This document shows, piece after piece, positions 44,601 through 54,929 of a stretch of 64,000 nt of DNA; position 1 is the stretch's first letter, and each line of letters begins with the position of its first letter. The stretch spans positions 12,921,001 to 12,985,000 of the forward strand of contig CATNEN010000007.1 in assembly GCA_950097015.1 (NCBI GenBank). Direction: 5' to 3'. A program made the translations under genes and the position numbers. The notes under the pieces are model-generated. The model was not told the origin of the DNA and made no database searches. It saw nothing but the letters and a program-made list of their open reading frames with translations. The DNA comes from Macrostomum hystrix (Eukaryota; Platyhelminthes; Macrostomidae).

Positions 44601-47600
44601 CCTTAGCACTAGCATTTGCTTGACGCGACCGTTTGTGCCCATGCTTGCTGCGCATATGTTGGACAACTGGGCTGGTGTACTCAACCAAAATTCTGCTGCG
44701 CAGCTCCTTGAGCCTCCTGCAAATCTTTGTTCGCCAGAAGTGGAAGCTCACAACTTGCGTTTCACCTTTACCATCTCGCAGACCAGGATACGTGGCAACA
44801 ATCGCACTGCAGATGTCCGTAATCTGGGCGCTTGAATCAAAGTACATTGCTTGCTCAATAAAGCAATAATAATATTTTGATAAACAGCTTCAAAAGGACT
44901 GCCTTAGCGAAACAGCTTTTCTGTCGTTTCTTTACAATCATTGCAAATCATTGAGTATTTGCAAATAATCATACCAACGTAGCATGCGCAGTGCCAGTAT
45001 ACAATTTAAGGATCAAATGGTATAAAAGGCAACTGAATTGACACTTTCAAGCCAATTCCGCACATTTTACAATTTTGGACCTCCAAGGACTAAGGTCCGC
45101 ATTTGTTAATACGGACCTCGTCTGGACATCTATGATTTACAGTGTAGAGGAGCATGTAAAGTAGTTGAGTGTTGCCCAATGTCGAGGCTTGATCAGCGAA
45201 AGTAGAGAAATTCGCTTTAGGGACTCCATAGTCGGCTGGTGCCACTTGTTGAAGGTCCAGCAGCTCCGTCTAGATAAAGGTCAGTGACCGCCGAAGTCGG
45301 AGATGATGCAAGCACATTCGGGTGACATGCTGATAAAGTTTGAAGGTTTGGAAAGGCCGCACTGAGGCTCAGTGCAAATTCGTGTATAGGGGTGTATGAA
45401 ATACACTAGCTCTTACGGGAAAAATCGGACCTTCGGCCAGAAACATTGAATATCTCGACTGTCGGAAGAGCTGGCGACTTGTTTCTTGTTTCAGAAGATG
45501 CGCAGCAAAAAGTTGGCCCGTGTTCTTGAGTTTCGTGTGCTTGCATTGTTCCGTTCGGGTGCCGCAAAAAAATTGTCAGGGGTCGCGCTATTCCGGGGGA
45601 AATTCCCCCCCCCTTGGTATAATAACGGGCGGCAAAATGGCTTGGTAGTCCTACTGTTAATTATGATTACTATGGTCAATCATTGTCGCTCATGGTCACC
45701 CCCATGCATTGTGTTTGAACCCTGCTCCAATTGCCAATGGAATCTACCGAATGATTACTAAGGTCACCCTCATGCATTGTGTTTGAACCCTGCTCCAATT
45801 GCCAATGGAATCTACCGAATGTCTACCCCGGGTTTTCCATTTGCACCTGAATTGGTGGAGTCGAGACTATCGTCAGCCTGCTCCCCCGGGCTTGCAGGAT
45901 TGTTCGTGACTACCAGAAGGATGGCAAGGAGGCGGACACCCGCAACCTTCTATTCCTGCTGCGCTCGGAGTTCCTGGACTCGCCGATCGCAAACAGCCGC
46001 AAGGGCGGCCTGATTGGCCTGGCCGCTTCCGCCATCGCATTGGGAAAGGTGTGTAATACAAAGTGGTTCAGGGGATATAACCAAGCCGATCGGGATAAGT
46101 CGGCTGATGCCGAACCTTGACCGCTTTGAAGGAGGCGCCGAAGTACACGGACGAGCTGTTCCGGCCGGCCTGCGACATATTGTGCAACGACCGTGACAGC
46201 CGCGTCCGCTACTACGCCTGTGAGGCGCTCTACAATATTGTGAAAGTTATCCGGGCTAGCGTCATTCCGCACTTCAGCCTGCTTTTTGCCGGTCTGTCCG
46301 CCTGCGCCCAGGACCCAGAAGCCACCATTCGCAAGGGCTCTGAGATGCTCGACAAGCTCCTAAAGGTCTGTAGTATGCTCAATTGTGCTCACCTGCCTAT
46401 TCTGGCAATGTCAGTCGTTAGCCCTTCCTCTTCTCCCGCAGGAGGTGGTGCTGGACTCCAGCACGGAGCGGCTCAGCATGGAGGAGTTTGTCAGCCTGGC
46501 TAAGGACAGGATGTACTCTGAGAATGTCCATGTGCGCCAGTTCCTCGTTGCCTGGGTGAGGCTCAGTCCTTTTCGGGGTAGTGAAACTCTAGATAATCTT
46601 ATAAACCAGTTGCATGAACGCCAGAATTAACATAAACCAGCTCCGGAGGTTCTGGCCTCCAATGGATGAGTATGAGCAGCTAGTAGGTTTATAGGAGACG
46701 CCTGTGATGTGGCAGAATTAAATATTTGCCGCCAATTGTATATTTAGCTGTTAATACTTAATCTCTATGCATACTTGCCTTCTAAAAATGATTTTCATTG
46801 GCTACCGCGCTCGCCCTCCCAGATTTCCACACTGCACACTTCGCCTCAGTTCAATCTGCTGCCGTTTCTGCACGAGCTGCTTGACGGCCTTCTGCTGATC
46901 CTCGGTGACGAGCGGACGGAGATATACCGGATGACGCTGGAGCTGCTGGACCAGCTGCTGAGCGACCTGGAGCGGCGCGGTCCGGCCGAGGCCGACTTTA
47001 CCGGCATGATCAACATAATCGCCACGCACTGCGTCAGCCGTCAGGAGCCCGTGCGGCAGGTAGCTCTCCGCTGGCTGGCGCAGCTCATTCCGCTCTGCCC
47101 GGACACTGTCCGGGGCCATGCGGCTAGCTTTCTGCAAGTGAGCCCCTGCTTTGACTGACTTTGGGCCTTGAATGCTGTCTAGCAGCTTGGGGTCGTTGGG
47201 ATCAGAAATACGAGTTGGAAGACGAACTGGATGTCTCCTCATGAATGTTTTCCAAACACCCTTTCAACCCTGTCTACAAATCCGGCTGCCCGCAGGCTCT
47301 GCTCCCATCGCTGGTGCTGCCAGCGCCGGCTGCTCGCTTGTCCGAGCTGGCCCGCAACGCCAACGACCTTCTGCTTGGCTTGGTGAGCCGCGAACAGCCG
47401 CTCTCAGAGCAGTCGGTGGAGGCCCTGGTCTCCGTGCTGCTGCACGCATGCGCCTCCCAGGCCAGCCTGCCAGTTGCTTTGGCCTGGCTGCGCCGCCTGC
47501 TCTCCCAGGTGCCGAGCCTCCTCTCGCGTCACGTGACCGCACTTTTCCCCGTGCTGGCAGGCACGCTGGCCGAGCTGAGCGCAGAGACTGCGCCAGACGC

Positions 47601-50111
47601 GCTGGCTGACAGCCTGGCAACGCTTTCGGCTCTGGCTGAGTGCCCGGAGCTGGCCGAGGCCGGCCTTGCGCTGCTGGAGCCGGTGCCGCAGCCGCTGCGG
47701 GAGCACCTGGCCTCTGAGCACCCGTGCTTCGTGCGCCTGGTGCACGAGATCTACAAACTGTTCCGCTCCAGAGCCAAGCTGGCTGACAGCGGCCACGCCA
47801 TCATCACCTGCCTCTGCCGGCTGCTCACTCCTCACCGGGTCTTCTCCGCTCTGGCATTGCATATCCTGCATGCCTTCCCGGTGGGCTCCGTGGCCACCAT
47901 CGATTCAGCCGACCTGCAGGCAGCCTTCCACATGATCGGCGCTCTGGGTCTCATCCTGCTTACCGACTCCGGCCTGCACGACTTCCGCCTGGAGCTGCAC
48001 AGGCTGGACAACAGGGTTGGTGACGGTTTTTCGCTGAACCGAGTAAAGGATGGCTTCAGGTGTAGAACGGATGGGTTCAGGGTGTGGAAAGGATGGGTTC
48101 AGGGTATGGAAAGGATGTCTTCAGGTGTAGAACGGATGGGTTCAGGGTGTGGAAAGGATGGGTTCACGTTATGGAAAGGATGGCTTCAGGTGTAGAACGG
48201 ATGGCTTCAGGTGTAGAACGGATGGCTTCAGGGTGTGGAAAGGATAGCTTCATGGTGTGGAAAGGATGGCTTCAGGGTGTGGAAAGGATGGCTTCATGGT
48301 GTGGAAAGGATGGCTTCATGGTGTGGAAAGGATGGCTTCATGGTGTGGAAAGGATGGCTTCAGGGTGTGCAAAGGATGGCTTCAGGGTGTGGAAAGGATG
48401 GCTTCAGGGTGTGGAAAGGATGGCTTCATGGTGTGGAAAGGATGGCTTCATGGTGTGGAAAGGATGGCTTCAGGGTGTGGAAAGGATGGCTTCAGGGTGT
48501 GGAAAGGATGGCTTCAGGGTGTGGAAAGGATGGCTTCAGGGTGTGGAAAGGATTGGCTTCAGGGTGTGCAAAGGATGGCTTTAGGGTGTGGAAAGGATGG
48601 CTTCAGGGTGTGGAAAGGATGGCTTCAGGGTGTGGAAAGGATGGCTTCAGGGTGTGGAAAGGATGGCTTCAGGGTGTGGAAAGGATGGCTTCATGGTGTG
48701 GAAAGGATGGCTTCAGGGTGTGGAAAGGATGGCTTCATGGTGTGGAAAGGATGGCTTCAGGGTGTGGAAAGGATGGCTTCAGGGTGTGGAAAGGATGGCT
48801 TCAGGGTGTGCAAAGGATGGCTTCAGGGTGTGGAAAGGATGGCTTCAGGGTGTGGAAAGGATGGCTTCAGGGTGTGCAAAGGATGGCTTCAGGGTGTGGA
48901 AAGGATGGCTTCATGGTGTGGAAAGGATGGCTTCATGGTGTGGAAAGGATGGCTTCATGGTGTGGAAAGGATGGCTTCAGGGTGTGCAAAGGATGGCTTC
49001 ATGGTGTGGAAAGGATGGCTTCATGGTGTGGAAAGGATGGCTTCAGGGTGTGGAAAGGATGGCTTCATGGTGTGGAAAGGATGGCTTCAGGGCTGAGAAA
49101 AGTTGGGTTTATGGTTGAAGAAAGCGTCAGTTCAGGAGAAAAGGATGAGGAACTCAGTGGTATGGGAAGGTGAGTCCAGGGGTAAAGAAGGGTGAGTCCA
49201 GGGGTAAAGAAGATGAGTTCGGGGGTAGAGAAGGGCGAGTTTGGGAGTAGAAATGTATTATGAGCAGGCTGCAAATGGGATCATGGATACTATAAGGATC
49301 GGGATTGTCTCAGCTCAGCCGGGCTGTCAAGAGCACATTGAGTGGATTCCACACATCGCAAGATTACTGCATAAGACCTTGCTTCACAATGCAGGCCATT
49401 GCGGACATCTGTGCTACGCTGTACCGGGCCTGGTGCCACAACCCCGCTGCGACACTTGCGCTGTGCTTCTTGTCACGCAACTATGCACATGCCAGACTAC
49501 TTGTCAGCAAGTTGTAAGTAGTGCAGTTGGGACATCTGGCTGTTCTGTAACACATTTGTATTAACTTGGATTCTCAATTCTTTTCTGAATTCCAGCGCGA
49601 ACATTGAAATCACCACGGCCCTGTTGATCGAGCTGGACAAGTTGATACAGCTGCTCGAGTCACCCATTTTTCTCTGTAAGAGCAGCTGCACTGCATTGTT
49701 TGTGCTATTTACAGCAGCCTCCATGTTTAACTTTAATGTTTTAATTACTCTTTGATTCCGCATTCAGATGTCCGCCTGGACCTGCTGAACCCTGGCTGCA
49801 GCCCTGACCTCACCGGCTGCCTGTTCGGCCTGCTTATGTGCCTGCCCCAGACTGAGGCCTTCCACCAGCTGCACAGGCGCCTCTCCTGCCTGCCGCCCAT
49901 GCACCTACAGCAGCAGCAGCAGCAGCAGGTGCACAGCAACTGGCTGCTGGAATGTGATCCCAGCCTGGAGCAGTTCACACAGATCCAGGATCTGCACAGG
50001 CAGGCTCGCCTGACCGCCAGCCTCAGCCGGCAGCCGCAGGGGCCGCCCCCGCCGCTTGCATCAGTTGCGGCCGGGTACGGCCGGTTCCAGACCGCCAACA
50101 ATTTCCGGTGA
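38606..50111 (+). CDS. VAC14: VAC14, scaffold of the PIKfyve-FIG4 lipid kinase complex
   Basis: Nine exons: 38606-38709, 45898-46048, 46132-46365, 46442-46555, 46823-47137, 47296-48015, 49395-49513, 49596-49675 and 49768-50111. All borders are GT-AG and phases agree; total 2,181 bases, 726 residues (human 782). Exon 1 encodes [17 protein letters not shown] and joins across a 7.2-kb intron to RIVRDYQ. Further landmarks: [94 protein letters not shown] and [19 protein letters not shown]14 is a HEAT-repeat protein that holds PIKfyve and FIG4 together on endolysosomes for PI(3,5)P2 turnover. A CAG run gives seven Gln near the C-terminus. Introns 1 and 6 are swollen by repeats. Confidence 0.96.
38715..40858. 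repeat. Satellite of 47/50-bp units inside VAC14 intron 1
   Basis: About 43 head-to-tail copies of a unit AATTGAAGGCCCAGCTTGTC + TATCATGTAA + TCAACTTCTGTCACAGACTG (50 bases), or the same lacking three bases (AACTTGTCACAG, 47 bases). The 47-base form is commoner near the left end, the 50-base form dominates to the right. Single-base variants (GCAATC, GCCATC, TAACAG, ACTCAA) recur at regular spacing, indicating block amplification. It starts five bases after the exon-1 donor. Confidence 0.96.
40974..41040 (+). repeat. Short direct repeat flanking transposon copy B (mate at 45176-45235)
   Basis: ATGTCGAGGCTTGATCAG and TTCGCTTTAGGGACTCCAT occur here and again at 45179-45233 in the same orientation, on the other side of the CACTG transposon copy B. 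The transposon therefore landed in a locus that already carried, or later gained, two copies of a dispersed repeat. Confidence 0.75.
42148..42939 (-). pseudogene. C-terminal part of the copy B transposon ORF, cut off by the LINE
   Basis: Residues corresponding to about 122-384 of the copy A protein remain open from the insertion point to the stop at 42148. The first internal Met (of MAKSVDF) is at 42873. The frame is uncorrupted, so the LINE insertion is recent or the fragment was protected by chance. Confidence 0.8.
42955..44484 (-). mobile_element. Internally deleted LINE encoding a 2A-like motif and RNase H, 14-15-bp TSD
   Basis: Flanked by CGCATCTCCGTCCTC on both sides (42940-42954 and 44485-44499). 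It ends, on the minus strand, in an (AG)n tail that begins immediately after the stop codon (TAG at 42972-42970). It encodes the 2A-like motif GDIESNPGP, then about 100 residues, and then a full RNase H domain and a C-terminal C-x2-C...H...C knuckle ([18 protein letters not shown]). The endonuclease and reverse transcriptase that should lie between are absent. It is therefore a deletion derivative that must rely on a full-length relative. Confidence 0.87.
42970..44847 (-). CDS. Chimeric ORF: transposon N-terminus fused in frame to a LINE 2A-RNase H ORF (625 aa)
   Basis: From the transposon ATG (44847), 116-120 residues match copy A up to [12 protein letters not shown]. The frame then passes without a stop into the LINE ([11 protein letters not shown]...). 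Next comes GDIESNPGP, the consensus D-x-E-x-N-P-G-P of 2A ribosome-skipping peptides. The RNase H part has the four acidic residues in place: [26 protein letters not shown] and [11 protein letters not shown], with the His of PGHAG. If translated, skipping would release the transposon piece plus leader (about 195 residues) from the RNase H piece. Whether it is transcribed is unknown. The fusion may be fortuitous. Confidence 0.7.
   Translation of the reverse strand: MYFDSSAQITDICSAIVATYPGLRDGKGETQVVSFHFWRTKICRRLKELRSRILVEYTSPVVQHMRSKHGHKRSRQANASAKETKNKESDEQDKESDEQDKESDEDDKESDDDGGNEDGDAPAQRATGRRDRPVVKEAPFSWGPASRHRAAPSASTPWCCLQRQHPRPLVGFSGGRASNPDWARRRLLLSGDIESNPGPPRGGERRPEQQQVKRALNICEEKAAALLTRCRQFPAAHPLGGLAQEPCTARRLKARGGGLRPSWRDTAKQVLRGCGCRRSADNPEERVPVTMLPRPWRGTAVSFVCTPNTKREDPEWRRRQEALITLDNLHQKDPPDLQIWTDGAAEEGVRNGGGGYVIRRRAPGPDVNGSVATGRLTCSTSAEAAAAAAGLQAAWELLEGQTHRTIWLLFDSRALFEKLQRPERCQDDHGAAQAVALLHQLAEKHRLTVIWIPGHAGLHLNEEADSLAREGCALPQEGARASAGAIQAAVRRQSVVRAKAQYEAEVPAEHPHRRCGGRPLPPSNRRRRDQEVALYQLRANRAPFLRDTLHRWGRVESPVCPHCQAPVENTEHFLLDCPRWEEERRCFEGIGSMSLLQEHPERVLDFLEATGALARPLYGLWPRGQ
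45176..45610 (+). repeat. Dispersed repeat, copy 2
   Basis: The uninterrupted counterpart of 12111-13125 (from 45259), preceded by the short repeat also found at 40974. GC-richer and less decayed than copy 1. Confidence 0.72.
45704..45822. repeat. Direct duplication of about 50 bp
   Basis: CATGCATTGTGTTTGAACCC and the following CTGCTCCAATTGCCAATGG...ACCGAATG occur at 45704-45754 and, with no visible change, at 45772-45822. Lies just before VAC14 exon 2. Confidence 0.85.
48030..49095. repeat. 22-bp minisatellite in VAC14 intron 6
   Basis: About 48 copies of AAAGGATGGCTTCAGGGTGT + GG (22 bases), with two alternating variant sites: TTCAGGG/TTCATGG and GTGTGG/GTGTGC. Degenerate at the left edge, where it merges with the end of exon 6. 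Long plus-strand frames here are repeat artefacts. Confidence 0.95.
49160..49250. repeat. Short GGGTGAGTCCAGGGGTAAAGAAG-type repeat
   Basis: Four imperfect ~22-25 base units, next to but unrelated to the 22-bp array; same intron. Confidence 0.7.
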
Positions 50112-51326
50112 CATTGTTCTGGATGCCATTCGCCATTCAAAATCCGTGTCTGCTGCCTTATCGAATCTGCTATCCAATCTTTTATCCATTACACAGATGC
50201 TTTTCCACCTGCCAACTGTTCAAACTAACAGTATAACTGTTCTCAAATTCCCTATTTGAGCATGTTGCCAACTGCAATCTCCACTCTAAGAATTCGGCGC
50301 TAACTGATCGCTTTTTGCACCTGTCGCTGCAGAATATACTACTACTCAAATATCAGTAGTGTACTGTGTGTTCTATTGCATAATAGTAATTGCCTTATTT
50401 GGATAACTGAGCTGACTGGATTTGTCATATCGCCCCGCTCGACTGCTTCAAATTGCGTCTTACGTGGCACACGGCATGGCTTCTTGACTGACAGGCACTG
50501 ATTGTTTTTAGATTTTATCCCTTTATTAATTCTTCTTTGTCTCAACTCTGCGCGGCAAGTTGCAAGCACTCGTCATTCGATTGCACTTTTGGTGGCTTTT
50601 TACTAAATATCTGATCACATCACTGCTAATAGTATTGATTTGTCAGCCAATAGGACAATTGTTCATAAGCTTTGCGCTCGGCGACAACTGAAACCATGAG
50701 GTTGACAATGGGTCATGGATATGACCTGGTCTGGGTAATGGGTACAGCTACCTGGTCTGGGTACAGCTACCTGGTCTGGGTACAGCTACCTGGTCTTGGT
50801 GCACTTCATTAAGCTGTTCTGATTGGCTGGCGAAAGCAGGAAAACTTGAAAACTTGACTTGTTGCCCGCACTTTTTCAGTATTTTTAACCTCTGTGGTAA
50901 TCTTTGCCAATTGGTTGATAGCTACAAATTCCAAAATTGATTTGCTAGACCTTTATCTAAATTGAACCGTGATTTGCCCTTTGCATAAAGAGCCTTGCTT
51001 TCTCGTGATTCAGATGTGCTCCAGTTTTTGTTACAATTATAAAACAAAAATCATAAAAAGCAAGTTCGCGGCATTCCATTGTGTTGCACTATTTTTTGTT
51101 AATTATCTTCTTACAAAAGTCACAGACTTCCGTCTGTTAAATTTCCCTCGCTGTATGTCACTAAGGAATTCAATTAATTTTAATTATGCTCTTGTCTCGG
51201 CCAAATAAGTCCAGCAGAATCTGAGTCAAACATTAGATAAATTTAGTTAAAAAGTATCGAGTCAGTCGACGCAGAGCAATTGTGGCCTGTCAGGCCTGGT
51301 CAGTCTGCGAGCGGCACAGGGCGGCT
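50112..51326. other. Interval between convergent VAC14 and SPAG16
   Basis: Expected to hold both 3' UTRs. Three copies of a CTGGGTACAGCTACCTGGT motif at 50733-50797 are the only structure seen. Confidence 0.5.
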
Positions 51327-54300
51327 TTAGTTCCAGACGCGGATGGTGCGGTCGCTGCCCGCAGATATCAGACAGTCGCCGTGCTGGTCGAAGCAGCAGA
51401 ACTGCACCGAGTCTTCGTGACCTTCCAGCTTTGTCACCTGCGGGATTAGGAATTCTTTTCCGTCGAGTCTGGGGCCACCTCACCAGACACAGGCCCACCT
51501 CACTAAGAGATACTCGAGTCTGGGGCCACCTTACTAACAGATACTCGAGTCTGGGGCCCACCCCACTAACAGATACTCGAGTCTGGGGCCACCTCACCAG
51601 ACACAGGCCAACCTCACTAACAGATACTCGAGTCTGGGGGCACCTCACTAACAGATACTCGAGTCTGGGGCCCACCTCACTAACAGATACTCGAGTCTGG
51701 GGCCCACCTCACTAACAGATACTCGAGTCTGGGGCCACCTCACTAACAGATACTCGAGTCTGGGGCCCACCTCACTAACAGATACTCGAGTCTGGGGCCC
51801 ACCTCACTAACAGATACTCGAGTCTGGGGGCACCTCACTAACAGATACTCGAGTCTGGGGCCCACCTCACTAACAGATACTCGAGTCTGGGGCCCACCTC
51901 ACTAACAGATACTCGAGTCTGGGGCCACCTCACTAACAGATACTCGAGTCTGGGGCCACCTCACTAACAGATACTCGAGTCTGGGGCCCACCTAACCGGA
52001 CGCCCACCCCATTGCCATATAATGTGCGGGTGCTCTCGAAGCTCAACCTTTTGAAGTGATCTCAGACTTTACTGTGCTACCTAGCTCGTATTTGTTGGAA
52101 ATATGGCACCGATTGACTCACCCCTCCGGTGGCCACCTCAACCATCTTTATGGTGGCATCGTTGCTGGCAGTTGCCACCAGTGTCGACGATGGATCGAAG
52201 GCGACGCAGTTGGCCGCGTGCGGGCCGAGGTCGAGCGCGGACTTGGGCTTGTCCGCGCGCACATCGAACAGCTTGAGGAAGCCGAAGGAGTCCACGGAGG
52301 CTACGGTATCGCCCTTGGGGCTGAAGGCGGCGTGGTTCACGCTGTGCAGGTGTCCATAGAAGGTGTGCACGGCCGTGCCGACCCGCGGGTCCCAAACCAG
52401 GAGGGTCTTGTCGGCGGAGCAGGTCAGCAGGAGGTTGCCATGCGGCAGCCAGCTAACAGAGTTGACGGACTCTGCGTGGCCGCGCAGAATCTGGCGGCAG
52501 CGAACGGAGCCTAGGTCGAAGAGGCGCACAGTGTTGTCCATACTGGCGCTGGCAATGAAGTTGCCGCTCCAGTGGTACTGCAGAGACCACACGGCCCCGC
52601 TGTGCTCGCTGAAGGTGTGCAAGCACTCTCCTGCGTGCAGGTCCCACAGTTTCACCGTGTTGTCCCCGCCGCCAGTGGCCAGCTGGGAGCCAGATGGGTG
52701 ATAGTGCGCGCTCGACACCCACTGCGAGTGGCCCTCACCAGTAAACTGGCACTCCCCGGCAGGCAATGACCACAGCTTCCACTTGGCGTCATCGCCTGTG
52801 CTCACCAGCTCCGCCTTGCCCATCGGGTTCAGCGCCAGACTGCTCACAGCCGCCTCATGAGCCTCCCAGGTGGTGGAGAGCTTCAAGCCGCCAGACCGAG
52901 TCAGGTGCACTGGCGCGCCGCGACCATTCGCTAGAGCTGGATTGATACCAAGGTCCTTGGGGAAGTCCTTGTCCTGGAGAGGCAAATAGCACGATTGGCT
53001 TGTTAATTGTACGTTGAGACTTATGTATAAAGCGACACAGCATATTTGCTTGCCCAATAGAATTTTTGTGCCTCGTAAATGCAAGTGCAAATGGCAATAA
53101 CTGTAATAAGGTTTTCACTGCACAGCAACAAGGTCGCACCTTGGGATGTCGCACGTAGCCGGCTGGCAAGTTGGCGACGTCCTGGCGAGCCTCCGCGCGT
53201 CTCCGCTCCGCCATCTGCTCCTTGGCCGTCAGATCACGGCCACCGCGTCCACTAACTGCCGCCGCCCTCACGTCTGATAAGTCGCCACCGACGACGCCGC
53301 TTCCGCCGGCATTTTGCTGAGCGGAGCTGCCGCGCATCTGCTCGAGACTCTTAAGCGTAGACTGCAAGCCCGCCACCTGGCCCATCGCGCGGTCCCGCTC
53401 CAGCTTGCTCAGCATCTTCTCCTTCATCGCCACTTCGTACTTGTGGCGCAGCTGCTCCAGCGTGGGCTCGTAGGCAGCGTAGTGCCGCTTCATCCTGCAA
53501 TGTAGAGTGATTTTGCCTGCTGATTTTCGCATTTTCAAATTTTGGGAAACAATAGATTTAATGGGACCTATCGATTCATGACATTTGAAGCTTTCAAGTT
53601 CGGTGCTTTCATGAGACCACTGTTCGAGCGGGATTAGTTGGATATTTTTTATAACGCCATCTTCGATCCTAATGTAACTTCTAGCTGGCTATGCCTCTGA
53701 CTTCCAAAAGCCTAAGAGAGCTATGCGGCGGCCTCACAGCTTGATGTCGTCCAGCAGCTTGTTCTTCTCTTGCATGACCCGGCGGTGGTTCATTCTGTGG
53801 TAGTCACGCTCGTTGCGCAGCTTCACGTACATCTCCCTGGCGGCCATAGATGCCGCCTTGTACTTGTCCCTCTCGTGCCGCATTACCTTGAGCTGGTCGT
53901 CCAGCTGCTGGTTGCGGGCGTAGATGTCCGGCACGTCAAACAGGTCCTCCTCGCGCAGGAGGCCTTTCTGCTGCAGCTCGAAGAACTCGGCCTAAAGATG
54001 TAGAACAGAGTTGAGTTTTATTAAAATGTTAGCAGCGATAATGAGATTGGTTCCTCAATGACGGATCGCTTTGTGGCTTCTTGACCCCAAGCAGCTGCAA
54101 GCAGAACTGGAAGCCGAAATCCTCTTTATTAGACTGGGCTATAAACCTTTAAGTTTAAGTCTACCTGAAAGGTGTCCAGCGTACGCTGCATGCCAATCTT
54201 CAACAGGAAGCTGCGCACAAAGTCGTCCACGCTTGGCGGGCAGGTGATTAGCACCGGCCGGGCGGCCGCGGCACGCTCAGTCATGGCCGAATCATCATCA

Positions 54301-54929
54301 GCTGCTTCCTGCAGCACCCGGACCGTCGCAACGAGATCTTCATCGTTGTCTGGTGATGTTCAGCGTTAAATATACTAATAAGTGTGACATATATTAGTCG
54401 TGTAGGTATATGTACATAGACTATTATAACCATATGTATACAAGCAGGTGCAGAGTATTTATACAATTTTGTGTATTTAAATCTCAGAATCTTTGTTTAG
54501 ATATTTGTGTGCATTTTAATACTATTTCAATTATAATATTCATATGTTTCTGCTTCAATTATTTCTTTCCTTTCCAGAAAAAAAATTCCTTTTTCGATTT
54601 TTCCCTATCTTGACTTTTTGTAATGCATGCTTTCTGTTATGTGTAAATTAATCTTTTGACTGCTCTTAAACTGTTAGCGCTGAAAAAGCAATGTCTGCCA
54701 CAATATTTTTTTAACAAAATAATGTATGTCTCTAGACTTTAAACCTAAATGTATATAGCACAGCTTCTTGCACAGGAATAAAATATTAACAAAATAAAAA
54801 CATAAAAAACATCTAATCATTTTTCAATATTTATTTGAATAAATAACTTACCCATTGATGGTACATCATCCTCAACTGGTACTTCCTCGTAGTTGTACTC
54901 TGATGGGTTCTCATCAGGCAGCTGCTCAA
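51327..54929 (-). CDS. SPAG16: SPAG16/PF20, WD-repeat protein of the ciliary central apparatus (first exon not found)
   Basis: Exons 54929-54851, 54349-54165, 53991-53738, 53494-53140, 52973-52122 and 51437-51327 have GT-AG borders and matching phases, giving 611 codons plus an unseen N-terminal exon (human 631). Order: acidic SEYNYEEVP; LisH-like VDDFVRSFLLKIGMQRTLDTFQ; coiled coil with KNKLLDDIKLMKRHYAAYEP and LEQLRHKYEVAMKEKMLSKL; linker DKDFPKDLGINP; then seven WD40 repeats (e.g. DNTVKLWDLHAGECLHTF, SADKTLLVWDPR, SDRTIRVWN). The last repeat is on its own exon after a minisatellite-filled intron. SPAG16 is a central-pair C1-C2 bridge protein needed for ciliary beating. A candidate first exon (MAEFNISASEL, 55532 downward) has no good donor. 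Confidence 0.94.
51470..51997. repeat. 31/32-bp minisatellite in the last SPAG16 intron
   Basis: About 17 copies of CTCACTAACAGATACTCGAG + TCTGGGGCCCAC (32 bases) or with one C missing (31). An ACCAGACACAGGCC variant occurs twice near the left edge. Confidence 0.93.

Larger units (their letters stand above)
41097..45144 (-). mobile_element. CACTG-ended TIR transposon, copy B, split by a LINE (4,048 bp)
   Basis: Same ends, subterminal GGTCC arrays and ORF as copy A (19012-21513), inverted; nearly identical throughout. Flanked by TA on both sides (41095-41096, 45145-45146). The 1,546-base excess over copy A equals the LINE insertion plus its TSD. Located in VAC14 intron 1, opposite to VAC14 transcription. 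Confidence 0.88.

Noticed and set aside
45486-45761. Plus-strand frame starting [12 protein letters not shown], considered as VAC14 exon 1
   Set aside because: Belongs to a dispersed repeat also found at 13040; the true exon 1 is at 38606-38709 by family match and phase.
48084-49173. Long Met-Glu-Arg/Lys-Gly-Trp repeat frames on the plus strand
   Set aside because: Intronic 22-bp minisatellite; the three frames are permutations of one unit.
54410-54613. Short plus-strand frame within the SPAG16 gene
   Set aside because: AT-rich intron sequence; no similarity and low complexity.
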